A stretch of DNA of 64,000 nucleotides from Calothrix sp. PCC 7103 (GCF_000331305.1 NZ_KB217478.1:3508627-3572626); one strand, 5' to 3'. Positions 26,474-36,526 are shown, numbered from the stretch's first letter. Numbers and translations are program-made. The notes: generated from the letters alone by a model not told the origin.

Positions 26474-27667
26474 TCATATGTTAAGGTAGGCATTGCCACC
26501 ATCTGTGATATTCTCATTACACAAAACTTCTACTAATTTCTCAATATGAACATTCTCATGAGTTGCCATTAATGTTATGCGAATGCGACTTGTAGGTACT
26601 GTGGGGGGACGAATGGCAGGAGCAAAAATACCAGCATCCTTTAACCGTTTACCTGCTTTTAAAGCATCCGTAGCATTCGCTAGTTGGAAACATAATATAG
26701 GTGAAGATGAAGGTAATATTTTTAACTCAGGTAAATGGTTTTGTATCAATTCCCTCAAGTATTTTACGTTGTGCCATAGTTGCATCCGACGTTGTGGTTC
26801 ACTACCTACTATTTCTATTGCTGTGAGTGCAGATGCTGTATCAGCAGGGGAAAGTGCAGTTGTGTAAATCCAACTCGGCGCCCGATTCCGAAGATAATCT
26901 ATTAAAGTGGCACTCCCTGTAACATATCCTCCCAAACTACCCAAAGCTTTACTAAGAGTTCCCATTTGAATTAATTCTCTACCTGTACATTCAAAATGTT
27001 CAACGCATCCAGCGCCATTTTTACCTAATACACCAGTACCATGCGCTTCATCGACTAGCAGCATACAATTAAACTCTTCTGCTAAATCTAATAATTCGGG
27101 TAAAGGACATAAATCACCGTCCATACTAAAAACGCTATCGGTAATAATTAAACAGCGACGATAGTTTTTGCGTTGTTCGATAAGTTGTTTTTTTAAAACA
27201 TCAGTATTACAGTGCGGATACTCGGTAATATTTGCACCACTTAGAATTGCGCCATTTTTGAGACTAGAATGATTATATTGGTCAGATAATACCAAATCAC
27301 GTTTACCAACTAATGCTGTAATGGCACCAATATTGGCAAGATAACCGGAACTAAAAACAATAGCGTCTTGAGTTTGTTTGAGAGATGCTATTGCTCGTTC
27401 CAATTCTTGGTGTAATGACCGTTGTCCAGTAAGTAACCGTGAACCAGTAGAACCAGTACCAAATTCTTTAATTGCGTTTACTGCTGCGGTGATTAAACGC
27501 TCATCACCTGCCAAACCTAAATAATCATTACTAGCAAAATTTATAACTTCCTTACCCTCTAAAACAACAACGGCGCCGGGACTACCGTGAATAGTTTGTG
27601 TTGAACGATACCAGTTTGCTTTTTTGATTGTTTCTAACGATTTTTCTATCCAAGCGTATGCGGACAT
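26474..27667 (-). CDS. bioF: 8-amino-7-oxononanoate synthase
   Basis: PLP enzyme of biotin synthesis that condenses pimeloyl-thioester with L-alanine. The 397 residues contain [11 protein letters not shown] near the N-terminus, [12 protein letters not shown], the aspartate of [13 protein letters not shown] that contacts the cofactor, and the PLP lysine in [14 protein letters not shown] (about residue 236). It belongs to the alpha-oxoamine synthase family; a KBL-like role is less likely given the sequence around GSRLLTG. No other bio genes are near. Confidence 0.92.
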   Translation of the reverse strand: MSAYAWIEKSLETIKKANWYRSTQTIHGSPGAVVVLEGKEVINFASNDYLGLAGDERLITAAVNAIKEFGTGSTGSRLLTGQRSLHQELERAIASLKQTQDAIVFSSGYLANIGAITALVGKRDLVLSDQYNHSSLKNGAILSGANITEYPHCNTDVLKKQLIEQRKNYRRCLIITDSVFSMDGDLCPLPELLDLAEEFNCMLLVDEAHGTGVLGKNGAGCVEHFECTGRELIQMGTLSKALGSLGGYVTGSATLIDYLRNRAPSWIYTTALSPADTASALTAIEIVGSEPQRRMQLWHNVKYLRELIQNHLPELKILPSSSPILCFQLANATDALKAGKRLKDAGIFAPAIRPPTVPTSRIRITLMATHENVHIEKLVEVLCNENITDGGNAYLNI

Positions 27668-27754
27668 TAGATTTGGAATAAAAATTAATTAGTGAGGTAA
27701 AGTAGATGACCCAAAACCATAATAATAAATCCATTCATATCCGCAGGAAAATGC

Positions 27755-28384
27755 CTATACTTCTGTACTACTTAAATGCGCGATAGCTTGGCGTATCCAA
27801 TCTTCTACAAAAGCATCTTTAGGAAGTCCAATATCTTCACTGACGAAGTGTAAAGCATGACTCACCTCACCTGCTGTATAACCAAGTGCTAGTAATGTAC
27901 TTTGCACTTCTTCGAGAATACTTGGCGCCGGACCATCGGTAGCAACGAAAAAACCAGCAGTTTTACGCCACTCAATGAGCTTGCTTTTTAGCTCTAAACA
28001 AATCCGTTCAGCCGTTTTTTTCCCAACACCAGGCGCCTGAATAATTAATTGTACATTCGCTGTAACAATTGCTTGCACTAATTCCGGTACTTCGAGAGTA
28101 TCGAGTAATGCAATAGCTAATGCGGCGCCAATACCACTCACACCTAACAAATGGCGAAACAAATCACGTTCTGCTGGTGAACCAAAACCGTAAAGCAAAG
28201 GAACTTCTTCACGGACTTGGTAATGAGTAAAAATTTGAACACTCTCACCCGAACCTGGCAATTGTTTCGCCAGCTTTCCGGGAATTTGCAAGTCGTATCC
28301 CATGTAATTCACTTCCAAAGTGAGAAGATGGCGATTACCACTGCTTTGAATATTCGCAACGAGACCTTTAAGATAACTAATCAT
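27755..28384 (-). CDS. ruvA: Holliday junction branch-migration protein RuvA
   Basis: Tetrameric DNA-junction-binding subunit that works with RuvB. 209 residues: N-terminal OB fold ([14 protein letters not shown]...[15 protein letters not shown]), two helix-hairpin-helix motifs ([16 protein letters not shown] and [23 protein letters not shown]), and a C-terminal domain (about 150-205) that contacts RuvB. Its ATG overlaps the TAA stop of the upstream sucrose-phosphate phosphatase gene (TAATG), so the two are translationally coupled. Confidence 0.96.
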   Translation of the reverse strand: MISYLKGLVANIQSSGNRHLLTLEVNYMGYDLQIPGKLAKQLPGSGESVQIFTHYQVREEVPLLYGFGSPAERDLFRHLLGVSGIGAALAIALLDTLEVPELVQAIVTANVQLIIQAPGVGKKTAERICLELKSKLIEWRKTAGFFVATDGPAPSILEEVQSTLLALGYTAGEVSHALHFVSEDIGLPKDAFVEDWIRQAIAHLSSTEV

Positions 28385-29130
28385 TATACGAAACCAAAAT
28401 GTTTCAAACCTTCAATAATTCCGCCTGCACAATCATTTGAAGCCAGGTAATGATAATCCGCGCGATTTTGACTGTACCACTCTAGTAATTCCGGGCGTGC
28501 ATTTCCTACAAGAATTCCTCGTTCCTCTCCAGTCGCAAATAATGATATATCGTTACCTGAATCTCCACAAACAACCGTTTGTTCAGCTACAAAATTCCAC
28601 TTTTGACGTAGAAACTGTACTGCCTGACCTTTATCGCTGTCGCGGGGCACAATGTCAAGGTCAATCCCACTACTATAGATTAACTTTATATTTAAAGCAC
28701 ATTTTTGCAACTTTGACTCAAGTTGCGGCAAAATTTTTTCTGATACTTCCTCTTTCAAAAAGAAACTTACCTTAAATGGACGCTGTTCTGTTTCTGGTTG
28801 TGGAACTAACTCCGGAAATTGCGATGTCACTTCGATGACAGCATCTTTATTCCACCCATGTGAAAGCTTCTGCGACCAAGATGCATCAGGGGTTTCGTTA
28901 TCATCAAAATAAATTTCTGTTCCTACAGATACAACCAATGCATCAGGGTCTATTAAGTTTTTCTCTTCTTTTAGTTCTCTATATAGTACAGGTGAACGAC
29001 CAGTTGCATATACAATCTTACTACCATAATTTTGTCTATGCTCAGTTAGCATTTGGTTCAATAGTACTAACTGGTCATCGGCGCCCACGAGGGTGTTATC
29101 AAGGTCAGTGACAAACAAAAAGGGTTTCAT
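28384..29130 (-). CDS. spp: Sucrose-6-phosphate phosphatase (HAD superfamily)
   Basis: Final step of sucrose synthesis: removes phosphate from sucrose-6F-phosphate. The HAD nucleophile motif is DLDNTLVG (about residue 7), motif II is YATGRSP, motif III lysine lies in [11 protein letters not shown] and motif IV is [12 protein letters not shown]. The chosen start [13 protein letters not shown] at 29130 gives 248 residues, as usual for cyanobacterial SPP; the frame runs 18 codons further upstream. It is coupled to ruvA by TAATG. Confidence 0.9.
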   Translation of the reverse strand: MKPFLFVTDLDNTLVGADDQLVLLNQMLTEHRQNYGSKIVYATGRSPVLYRELKEEKNLIDPDALVVSVGTEIYFDDNETPDASWSQKLSHGWNKDAVIEVTSQFPELVPQPETEQRPFKVSFFLKEEVSEKILPQLESKLQKCALNIKLIYSSGIDLDIVPRDSDKGQAVQFLRQKWNFVAEQTVVCGDSGNDISLFATGEERGILVGNARPELLEWYSQNRADYHYLASNDCAGGIIEGLKHFGFV

Positions 29131-29422
29131 CGGAGTAAGGGGTAAGAAAAATTTGGGTAGGCAGCAAATATTTGAATTACCCAATAGTTAATAGGTAAAA
29201 CTCGTCCCAACAAGAGTTGAGTATTATTAGTAACTTGCTTTGCGAAAAAAGTCTATAGGCAATGCTATACGATTTTGGTAGCAATTTTGTAACAATAAAT
29301 GTATAATACGTATAACAAAAGGCACAACACATTGTTGTACCCTTGTAAATACTCTTCACGAAACATCTTTCATGTAGGTTGGGTGGAGGAACGGAACCCA
29401 ACATATTGATGATGAAATTTGA

Positions 29423-29633
29423 TCCCCCCAACCCTAGGGTGTTGAATTTGATGAAATTTACCCATTTTTAGTTCATATAACTTTTGTGTCGATGTGAGCG
29501 CAAAGCTTATGTTATATAGGTTTTTGGCGAAATAAACATCACATATTTTGCATGAATTTTGACCCCTTAAAAAGGCACAAAGTCAACACTCTACGTCCAG
29601 GTGCCTAAAGTAAACACCCTAGGGCTAGGGGGA
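29423..29633. mobile_element. MITE-like element with about 23-bp terminal inverted repeats
   Basis: The left end reads TCCCCCCAACCCTAGGGTGT and continues TGA; the reverse complement of the right end reads TCCCCCTAGCCCTAGGGTGT and continues TTA, so 20 of 23 positions agree. The 211-bp interior has no coding capacity but contains a TTGAC...GTCAA inverted pair. It has the build of a non-autonomous transposable element. I cannot see a clear target-site duplication. Confidence 0.7.
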
Positions 29634-29739
29634 TTAATTATTCTACAAAAAGTCTAATTAAATACTATTAATAGTAGTGCTTTCAATGCAATGGCGCCTC
29701 CAAATTTGTTAACTTGTACTAAGTGCTAAAAGAATAAAA

Positions 29740-29922
29740 AATATTAATGCAGAAGATGTTCGTAAATATGAGATATATGAATTAGGTCGAGGAAATCAAG
29801 AAACTTATTTACTAGAACTATTATCTTTACCATCACCATCCTATAGCTTTTGGTGTAACCAATGAATACTTCCATAATATTGGTAAATGCATTGCTGCTA
29901 AACTATTGGAATAAAGCATCTT
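29740..29922 (+). pseudogene. Frameshifted remnant of an unrecognised gene
   Basis: One frame reads AEDVRKYEIYELGRGNQETY then LLELLSLPSP; after a frame change at about 29835 it continues HHHPIAFGVTNEYFHNIGKC and ends IAAKLLE-stop. The two pieces join smoothly and look like real protein composition, but I do not recognise the family. Confidence 0.35.
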
Positions 29923-29949
29923 AGAGGATGTTGAAAAAGTGTCCTTTTA

Positions 29950-30032
29950 TGTCATGCTGAACGCAGTGAAGCATCTAAGTATACGCTGAATTCCTAGATT
30001 CTTCGTTCCGCTACGCTCCACTCAGAATGACA
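29950..30032. repeat. Inverted-repeat element TGTCATGCTGAACG...CACTCAGAATGACA
   Basis: Same family as 4470-4536 in reversed orientation, 83 bp; GAAGCATCT and AGATTCTTC pair internally. Confidence 0.75.
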
Positions 30033-30122
30033 ATTTATACCTTATTTGACTTTTCAAACAACCTCTTAGACATTGGATAAGTGAGGATGCCAATGCTAGA
30101 ATAAATTTTGGGTATTTAGTCC

Positions 30123-30692
30123 CTAAGTAAAACTAAGCCAGCTAAACAGGTCTGCGACCGTTAACTGCCAATTGCCCAAAACGTCTAGTACAGGTAAAAT
30201 ATCTTGTTTTTCTTTGATGTCAGGAAATTGATTTGGTTGAAACACCATTATTGATTCATCCTCACAGTCCATTAACCAACCTAGTTTTGCTCCATTTCGT
30301 ATAGCAAAGGTGATTTTACGAATGACTTTATTTGGAGATTGTTCAGGAGAGAGAATTTCAATTATCCAGTCAGGATGAATATCAAATCTATTGGCAATTT
30401 GTCCATTCGCATCAAGAGGAATTCTTTGCCATTCAAATACAGCAATATCTGGCACTATAGATTTACCGCCAAAATTACAGCGCAGTTCAGTAAACGCTAC
30501 AGCTAATTTTTTAGTTTCTCCAACGTCATTAATGGCAGATGATAAACGTGTTTGAACTCGACTATGTTTTCCTTGTGGCATAGGTTTTTGGTAGATTATC
30601 CCATCAATATATTCACTTGCAGGTTTTGTTTCTGGCAGTTTTAAAAATTCTTCCAGGGTAAGTATAGAGGTTGGTTCAATAGATAGTGTCAT
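30123..30692 (-). CDS. Uma2-family (DUF820) restriction-endonuclease-fold protein
   Basis: 189 residues of the large cyanobacterial Uma2 family, which has a PD-(D/E)XK nuclease fold and unknown function. The pattern is intact: TLEEFLKLPETKPASEYIDG at the N-terminus, IVPDIAVFEW carrying the active-site Asp, and PDWIIEILSPEQSPNKVIRK carrying the Glu and following Lys. These genes occur in many copies in cyanobacterial genomes, often near mobile DNA. Next gene in the same direction is xseB, upstream. Confidence 0.9.
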   Translation of the reverse strand: MTLSIEPTSILTLEEFLKLPETKPASEYIDGIIYQKPMPQGKHSRVQTRLSSAINDVGETKKLAVAFTELRCNFGGKSIVPDIAVFEWQRIPLDANGQIANRFDIHPDWIIEILSPEQSPNKVIRKITFAIRNGAKLGWLMDCEDESIMVFQPNQFPDIKEKQDILPVLDVLGNWQLTVADLFSWLSFT

Positions 30693-30729
30693 AAAATATG
30701 ACTCCTTAAAATTTTATTGGTTACTTGCG

Positions 30730-30960
30730 TTATTCAGATGACTCATCTTGTAATGTTTCTATAAGTATATCTACCTGTTCCTGTTTTGCTTGTAAAAAAC
30801 TGTCGCACTCTTTTATATATTGTACCGCAGTAGCAAACTGTTCAAAAACTTGTGCTAAATCAAGTTCACCCGCTTCAATTTTGGAAATAATACTATCAAT
30901 TTCAGCAACTTTCGCTTCATAGCTAAACTCATCATTTGTTATCTTTTTACCCTTAATCAT
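30730..30960 (-). CDS. xseB: Exodeoxyribonuclease VII small subunit
   Basis: 76-residue helical protein ([20 protein letters not shown], then [20 protein letters not shown]), the small accessory subunit that packs in several copies on XseA. It follows xseA on the same strand after a 156-bp spacer, as expected for the pair. Confidence 0.92.
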   Translation of the reverse strand: MIKGKKITNDEFSYEAKVAEIDSIISKIEAGELDLAQVFEQFATAVQYIKECDSFLQAKQEQVDILIETLQDESSE

Positions 30961-31116
30961 TTTATTCTTTGTGTCCTTTGTGTCTTTGTGGTTAAATAAT
31001 CTTCTTAAAATACAATATAAAATATTTTAATTATAATCTGACTTTTGAATAAAGATGAATATTAGAGATGCTACCCTGCGGGAAAACTGCGTTAACGTTC
31101 CTCAGCCTGACAGAAG
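30961..31116. other. xseA-xseB spacer with fragments of dispersed repeats
   Basis: Contains a TTTGTGTCCTTTGTGTCTTTGTG stretch (related to 54774-54800 and, inverted, to 14137-14160 and 57410-57440) and a GCTACCCTGCGGGAAAACTG motif also near 4423. Unusual to find repeats inside this pair of genes. Confidence 0.5.
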
Positions 31117-32352
31117 TTAAGATTCTTGTTTAAGTTGTATTACTTTTACTTTTACCTCACCCTCTCCTAATAGTACAAGTAACTCGTCTCCTATATTTAA
31201 GCCACTTGCTGTGCGTGCAATTTCTCCATTTTGTTTTCTGACCACTGCATAACCACGCTGCAAAACTTTCTTTGGGTCAAGAGTTTGCAGTTTTTGGCGT
31301 AACATTTCTACATGTTGCTTTTCGGAAATTAATTTTTGTGATGTGGTTTGTAATAATTTTTCTTTACGCCAATTTAATGTTTCAATTCTTTGTTTAACTT
31401 GTTTATCCAAACTTAGTCTTTGTAGACGGTTTCGCATTTTTTGCAGTTTGTTTGCTGCTGTTTCATATACATAGTTAACTACTGCTATTAATTCTTCAAT
31501 GCGGTCTTGATGTTGATTATATAAGTCTTCTAAAGATGGTACTACACGTTCTGCTGCTGCGGTGGGAGTGTGGACGCGCAAATCTGCTGCTAAATCAGCT
31601 AATGATTCATCTCGTTGGTGTCCAATACCTGTAATTACTGGGATTGTACAATTTGCTACTGCCATTACTACCCGTTCGTCATCAAAACAAGCTAGTTCCT
31701 CAACGGCGCCACCACCACGTGCTAATATTAGTACTTCTGCACGTCCGTCTTTTTCGACTCGACGAATTGCGTTAACTATAGAAGCAGGCGCCTCATCCCC
31801 TTGTACAATTGCAGGGGAAAATAAGACGTGTAAACCAGGATAACGACTCCGCAAAGTTTTTTGAATGTCTCCCCATGCTGCTGCGGTGGGAGAGGAGACA
31901 ACGGCAATTGTTTTTGGATGCACTGGAATATTTCGCTTGCGGTCAGAGTCGAATAATCCTTCTGCTGCTAAACGATTTTTTAACTGTTTGTAACGAATCG
32001 CTTGTAATCCTTCACCAGCAGGTATTACTTGCCACACTTGGAGTTGGTATTCTCCGCGCGTTGGATATAAACGAATGCTGCCTAAAATTATTACTTGTTG
32101 TCCAGGCGTGGGTATTTGTGCTAGTTTTGCAACTTGAGTCTTCCATGTTACGCATTTTATTGAGGCGCCGCCACCTGGGTCAGTGAGCGTAAAAAATAAC
32201 CCGACACGGTGGTTGTTTGCGCTGGAAACTTCGCCAACTACCCAAATTTGACGGAGGATTTCGTTTTCTTCGAGAAGTACCTGGATATATTCGGTTAGAC
32301 CTGCTACTGATACTGCTGTTTCAGGGGCAAAGGTGTTTTGATTGTAAGTCAT
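31117..32352 (-). CDS. xseA: Exodeoxyribonuclease VII large subunit
   Basis: Catalytic subunit of the nuclease that degrades single-stranded DNA in both directions. From ATG 32352 (MTYNQNTF; the frame extends 10 codons upstream) it has 411 residues: N-terminal OB fold (SVAGLTEYIQVLLEENEILR, WVVGEVSS), catalytic core with VSSPTAAAWGDIQKTL, ILARGGGAVEELACFDDE and TGIGHQRDESLADLAAD, a long coiled coil (about 270-365), and a C-terminal domain ending in the basic strand. Confidence 0.94.
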   Translation of the reverse strand: MTYNQNTFAPETAVSVAGLTEYIQVLLEENEILRQIWVVGEVSSANNHRVGLFFTLTDPGGGASIKCVTWKTQVAKLAQIPTPGQQVIILGSIRLYPTRGEYQLQVWQVIPAGEGLQAIRYKQLKNRLAAEGLFDSDRKRNIPVHPKTIAVVSSPTAAAWGDIQKTLRSRYPGLHVLFSPAIVQGDEAPASIVNAIRRVEKDGRAEVLILARGGGAVEELACFDDERVVMAVANCTIPVITGIGHQRDESLADLAADLRVHTPTAAAERVVPSLEDLYNQHQDRIEELIAVVNYVYETAANKLQKMRNRLQRLSLDKQVKQRIETLNWRKEKLLQTTSQKLISEKQHVEMLRQKLQTLDPKKVLQRGYAVVRKQNGEIARTASGLNIGDELLVLLGEGEVKVKVIQLKQES

Positions 32353-32436
32353 GAAACCTCTACGTTTCAGATTTTTTGACAACGAGTCGTTGTCAAAATG
32401 CTGCCTATTGGTGATTTTACTACACGCACGCTCTTA

Positions 32437-32539
32437 TATAGCAGTCCTAAATCATTTGTGTAACCCGCACGTTGTAGAGACGCGATTAATCGCGTCTCTA
32501 CGCGGATATAATTTTCACGACTCATATAGGATTGCTATA
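32437..32539. repeat. Nested palindromic element, copy A (arms TATAGCARTCCTA)
   Basis: Outer arms TATAGCAGTCCTA and TAGGATTGCTATA enclose a perfect 28-bp palindrome (32474-32501; GTAGAGACGCGATT and its reverse complement). The copy at 37762-37865 is the same element inverted; the two agree over nearly their whole length. Confidence 0.85.
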
Positions 32540-32701
32540 TGGTTGATTTGGGCGCTCTTATTCGGTTGCGGTTTTAATGTGTTGTTTTGTTGAGGGGTTG
32601 GTGATGGCGAGTAAGCACTACCTACATCTGACTAAAATCGCGTTAGGATATTGTCACAATTTTGTAAAGCATATTCCATTTTGCATTTTTCTGGCGTAAG
32701 A

Positions 32702-32717
32702 TAGTATAAATGTTCCG
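32702..32717 (+). promoter_or_regulatory. Candidate LexA (SOS) box upstream of recA
   Basis: TAGTATAAATGTTCCG matches the cyanobacterial LexA consensus RGTACNNNDGTWCB at all fixed positions but one (T for C in RGTAC). It lies 82 bp before the recA start. Confidence 0.4.
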
Positions 32718-32798
32718 CGTAGAGAAACAGTCGCCAGAATAACACGTTAAATTAACACAAAATCTAAGCAATAGTTTTTTACTAAGATAGAGGCTCTA

Positions 32799-33893
32799 AT
32801 GGCAGCAGCAGATAAAGAAAAAGACAACAGCACAGGCAAGCAAAAGGCTCTCAATATGGTTCTTAGCCAGATTGAGAAGACCTTTGGAAAAGGCACAATA
32901 ATGCGTCTCGGTGATGCTAACCGGATGAGAGTTGAGACGATTTCTAGCGGGGCCTTAACTTTGGATTTGGCGTTGGGTGGTGGTTTACCCAAGGGTCGGG
33001 TTATCGAAATCTATGGACCAGAAAGTTCGGGTAAAACAACAGTAGCTCTACACGCGGTTGCGGAAGTGCAAAAAGAAGGTGGTATTGCTGCTTACGTCGA
33101 TGCTGAACACGCCCTTGACCCTGCTTACTCAGCAGCACTAGGTGTAGATATTGAAAACCTGTTAATTTCTCAACCTGACACTGGTGAAGCAGCATTAGAA
33201 ATTGTTGACCAGTTAGTTCGTTCAGCAGCAGTAGATATCGTTGTTGTTGACTCGGTAGCAGCACTCGTACCACGTGCAGAAATCGAAGGTGAAATGGGTG
33301 ATGCTCACGTTGGTTTACAAGCACGTTTGATGAGCCAAGCTCTACGTAAAATCACTGGTAACATTGGTAAATCTGGTTGTACTGTAATTTTCATCAACCA
33401 GTTGCGTCAAAAAATCGGTGTTACTTACGGTAACCCTGAAACTACCACTGGTGGTAATGCCTTGAAGTATTATGCATCGGTACGTCTAGATATTCGTCGG
33501 ATTCAAACGTTGAAGAAGGGTACTGAAGAGTTTGGTAACAGAGTTAAAGTCAAAGTTGCCAAAAACAAAGTGGCGCCTCCTTTCAGAATTGCCGAGTTTG
33601 ACATTATCTTTGGTAAAGGTATTTCAACTATTGGTTGTTTAGTAGACTTAGCTGAAGAAACAGGTATCTTGACTCGTAAAGGTGCCTGGTACAGCTACAA
33701 CGGTGAAAACATCTCCCAAGGTCGCGATAATGCGATTAAGTATATGGAAGAGAAACCCGAAGTCACCGAACAACTCAAGAAACTAGTCAAAGAAAAACTC
33801 GAAAAAGGCGCCGTTGTCTCTGCTAACTCAGTTCGCAAAACTGCCGAAGACGAGTTAGAAGAAGAAGAGGAGTTGGAAGAGCCAGAAGAGTAA
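32799..33893 (+). CDS. recA: Recombinase RecA
   Basis: DNA-strand-exchange ATPase of homologous recombination and SOS induction. 364 residues: Walker [10 protein letters not shown] (about 70), Walker [12 protein letters not shown], loop L1 [20 protein letters not shown] and L2 with [21 protein letters not shown], then a C-terminal domain ending in a strongly acidic tail ([15 protein letters not shown]). ATG at 32799 with AGAGG 6 bases upstream. The first 17 residues are lysine/asparagine rich, common in cyanobacteria. Confidence 0.98.
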   Translation: MAAADKEKDNSTGKQKALNMVLSQIEKTFGKGTIMRLGDANRMRVETISSGALTLDLALGGGLPKGRVIEIYGPESSGKTTVALHAVAEVQKEGGIAAYVDAEHALDPAYSAALGVDIENLLISQPDTGEAALEIVDQLVRSAAVDIVVVDSVAALVPRAEIEGEMGDAHVGLQARLMSQALRKITGNIGKSGCTVIFINQLRQKIGVTYGNPETTTGGNALKYYASVRLDIRRIQTLKKGTEEFGNRVKVKVAKNKVAPPFRIAEFDIIFGKGISTIGCLVDLAEETGILTRKGAWYSYNGENISQGRDNAIKYMEEKPEVTEQLKKLVKEKLEKGAVVSANSVRKTAEDELEEEEELEEPEE

Positions 33894-33963
33894 AAAGTGC
33901 GCTCGTGCTGAGTACGCTCGTGTAAGATTTCTGGTTTTTATTTTAAAATTGGGAATCTGAGAC

Positions 33964-34365
33964 TTATTGGCTTTTGTTTTTGGACTCCGCTTTGCTTTCT
34001 ACACTACAAACAGCTAGAGTTATCCAGCCCGCAATTAAAGCGGCGCCACCTAGGGGTGTTATCATCCCTAGGCTTACTGTATTTGTTAAACTAAGAGCAT
34101 ATAAACTTCCTGAAAATAGTAATATTCCTGTAATAAACAGCCAGCCACTTACAATAAGGCTTTTGTTGGATTGAAGATTATTGTTCAATAATATGGCAAC
34201 GCCTAGCAGTGCCAACGCATGATACATTTGGTAACGAGTACCAACTTCAAAAATTTCTAACGCACGCTCACTTAGTTGTCCTCGCAGTGAATGTGTACCA
34301 AAGGCGCCTGCTGCAACTCCGGAGGCACCTAGTAATGCTGCGATAGTTAAAAATATTTGTTTCAT
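33964..34365 (-). CDS. DUF423-family small membrane protein
   Basis: 133 residues with four hydrophobic helices (about 4-22, 45-62, 70-90, 98-116) and the family signature GAFGTHSLRG early and YHALALLGVAIL in helix two (YgdD/DUF423). Function unknown; inner membrane. A polar basic tail follows the last helix. Converges with recA. Confidence 0.88.
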   Translation of the reverse strand: MKQIFLTIAALLGASGVAAGAFGTHSLRGQLSERALEIFEVGTRYQMYHALALLGVAILLNNNLQSNKSLIVSGWLFITGILLFSGSLYALSLTNTVSLGMITPLGGAALIAGWITLAVCSVESKAESKNKSQ

Positions 34366-34417
34366 AAATTTATATTGCCCGCACTAGATGTAAGGTAAGC
34401 CAAAGCTTACCCCACTC

Positions 34418-34912
34418 TTAAATATCAAAAAGGTAAGACACAGAACCTTCTTCACTAATCTTAAAATTGGCGTTAAATTCTTTGGCTCTATTGTCTAAAT
34501 AATCTTTTGCAGTCGCTGGAGGTAGTTGTGACTGCATGGCAAACCCTAAAAGTGTAACTTTACCGTGGTTTTCTTGTACCATACGATAAAAAACAGACTG
34601 TAAACGCTCGGTCGTTTGCTGCTGAAGCGCTTTTTTCTCATCTTTGTTACGTCGGTATAAAGAAAGCGCTAACCATCCACCCAATACTGAGCTAGGAATC
34701 CCAAATACAATTCCGGCAACTGCGGAACTACTGTCTACTAGCGCGTAGCTACTAGTATTGGGAAGTTCATAAACAGGATTATTATCATTGATGGGCGCAA
34801 ATACTGGTTGCTCCGTACTTTTTTTTTGTAATATCGCTGTAGCTGATATCGATAGGAACATAAGTCCAAGCGTGAGTAGCCAAAATGAAGCCAATTTTTC
34901 AGCAGTCTTCAT
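34418..34912 (-). CDS. Unknown membrane-anchored protein, paralogue of the next gene
   Basis: 164 residues: an N-terminal membrane helix (about 8-28), an extracytoplasmic stretch rich in Pro/Asn/Ser, a second helix (about 64-86), then a cytoplasmic domain (about 100-164) reading LQSVFYRMVQENHGKVTLLG, AKDYLDNRAKEFNANFKISE and ending VSYLFDI. This last domain resembles a small winged-helix-type fold and is shared with the gene at 35049-35471. I do not recognise a named family. Confidence 0.6.
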   Translation of the reverse strand: MKTAEKLASFWLLTLGLMFLSISATAILQKKSTEQPVFAPINDNNPVYELPNTSSYALVDSSSAVAGIVFGIPSSVLGGWLALSLYRRNKDEKKALQQQTTERLQSVFYRMVQENHGKVTLLGFAMQSQLPPATAKDYLDNRAKEFNANFKISEEGSVSYLFDI

Positions 34913-35048
34913 AATTATGTTTCAGATGTGAAGCATCATGTGCGATTCTAACTTCACTTTCATTAATGTTCCACTAATTCTTATTAATAGGGTAAGGGGT
35001 AAAGGGAAAAGGGGAACACGTGGAACCATTTCCCTTTTCCCTTATTAG

Positions 35049-35471
35049 CTAAATATGGAAGTGATAGTATATACCGCCTTGTTGACCGTGGTCGAAGGTC
35101 GCATTGAATTCTTTTGCTTGCTTATCAAGGTACTGCTTCGCTTCTGTGCCAGTAATATTTGCTTCTTTGGCAAACTGAAGTACGGAGATGCGCCCTTCTC
35201 CAAGCTCAACCAAGTTATAAAAAGTTGACTGAAGGTGTTGAGATAACAGTTTACGATTTTGGCGCCGTGACCCCAAAATTAACCATCCTCCACCTGCAAC
35301 CAACGGAACACCTAAAGCAATACACCCAATTGCAGAATCTTTGGCATCACGGTTTTGTAAAGAATTATTATCTTTATCTTGCAATGAAGCGAAAGCTGAT
35401 ATCGAAAGCATGAGAAATATAAATCCAAGCGAGAGCATCGAACCAGTAGCAAATTTGGTGAGGAGTTTCAT
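35049..35471 (-). CDS. Unknown membrane-anchored protein, paralogue of the previous gene
   Basis: 140 residues with the same build: helix about 10-30, short outer segment with NNSLQNRDAKDSAI, second helix (about 48-68), and a cytoplasmic domain LQSTFYNLVELGEGRISVLQ, AKQYLDKQAKEFNATFDHGQ ending IYYHFHI. The shared domain is about 45% identical by eye. The two genes are tandem duplicates, 136 bp apart. Confidence 0.6.
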   Translation of the reverse strand: MKLLTKFATGSMLSLGFIFLMLSISAFASLQDKDNNSLQNRDAKDSAIGCIALGVPLVAGGGWLILGSRRQNRKLLSQHLQSTFYNLVELGEGRISVLQFAKEANITGTEAKQYLDKQAKEFNATFDHGQQGGIYYHFHI

Positions 35472-35517
35472 ACGCAGCGAAGATTATGTGTGTATCTTGC
35501 CGCGATTTTAACTTCAG

Positions 35518-36201
35518 TTATCGTGTAGCTTCCAGTAGTCGTGAAAAGTAAAATCGAGTCTTTGTCATAGATGAACGCTTAACTGTAAAACCGTTCGCGC
35601 TCAATACCTTGACTACATCAGCTTCCTTGTGAAGGTAGGCTCTTGTCGCTTTGCTGGCGCCAGGAAAAAAGCTTCCTACTTTCTTCAACAAACTTAATGC
35701 AAAAGTTTTTGGAGCAAAACTTAGTATAATTCGTGACTCAGCAAGCGAACACAAATGCGATATCATTGTTGATGCTTCATTTACGGGGTAGTGAATAAGA
35801 ACATCAAGGCAAATCACGGTGTGGTATTTTCCGCTCAAAGCAGCTAAATCTTGCACATCGAAACTCGGATTATCATTATTGCCAAAAATACTTTGGGCAC
35901 GTTCTTTGGCTTCCCCTACCATCATTTCAGAAATATCGCTGGCATAAACTTTTGCTCCCGATTCGGCAAGTGGAATACTGAGACTACCAGTACCACACCC
36001 AGCATCGCAAATGGAAAGTTCAGTTAAATTACCGTCAGCTTGAAGCCAGTCGATGACTTTATCGACTGTTTGCTGGTGTCCGTTGCGAATATCAAGCTGA
36101 ACTTTATTGACTTCGCCATCACCGTAAATACGCTTCCAGCGGTCAAAACCTGTGGAATTGAAATAATCTTTAACAATCGTTTTATCGTCAGCTACGTTCA
36201 T
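35518..36201 (-). CDS. chlM: Magnesium protoporphyrin IX methyltransferase
   Basis: SAM-dependent enzyme of chlorophyll synthesis that methylates the C13 propionate of Mg-protoporphyrin IX. The SAM site reads CDAGCGTGSLSIPLAESGAK and is followed by YASDISEMMVGEA and VICLDVLIHYPV; the C-terminal part (RIILSFAPKTFALSLLKKVG, FFPGASKATRAYLH) is specific for the BchM/ChlM family. ATG at 36201 gives 227 residues; the frame extends 9 codons upstream without a better start. Confidence 0.95.
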   Translation of the reverse strand: MNVADDKTIVKDYFNSTGFDRWKRIYGDGEVNKVQLDIRNGHQQTVDKVIDWLQADGNLTELSICDAGCGTGSLSIPLAESGAKVYASDISEMMVGEAKERAQSIFGNNDNPSFDVQDLAALSGKYHTVICLDVLIHYPVNEASTMISHLCSLAESRIILSFAPKTFALSLLKKVGSFFPGASKATRAYLHKEADVVKVLSANGFTVKRSSMTKTRFYFSRLLEATR

Positions 36202-36526
36202 ATAAGTAAATAAATCAACCCTTCTCAATCGTTTAGAGTAGCAGGAGAAGGGCTAGCAGAGGAAGAGATAGAACTAATGTATTCCCAAAAAACCTTTCTT
36301 AGCAGTTGGGGAACAATATTAGGTCATTTGTGGTTGAATAAGTATGTCTATATTTGTTTTAATTTGTTTCGGAAGGGTGTATTAAGCAACTGAAACTAGT
36401 AGTTAACAGGTGGTTAACAATTTCGGCAAAACTCGATTCGGTAAACTTTTGACTAGCTTTTATCTTAAAGAGTCTACTATCCTCATTTAAATAGATATAT
36501 AAATTGATACCAAGGCGTAGGTCGAT
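36202..36526. other. Divergent promoter region of chlM and the HlyD-family gene
   Basis: About 325 bp of AT-rich sequence. No repeats, RNA genes or recognisable regulator sites were seen. Confidence 0.45.

Larger units (their letters stand above)
29131..30122. other. 1-kb intergenic region built of repeats and a gene remnant
   Basis: Contains a MITE-like element (29423-29633), a broken coding remnant (about 29740-29922) and an inverted-repeat element (29950-30032). No intact gene is supported. Confidence 0.7.
32353..32798. other. xseA-recA divergent promoter region with a 103-bp nested repeat
   Basis: Holds the nested palindrome 32437-32539 and, nearer to recA, a LexA-box-like site (32702-32717). 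No gene. Confidence 0.65.
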
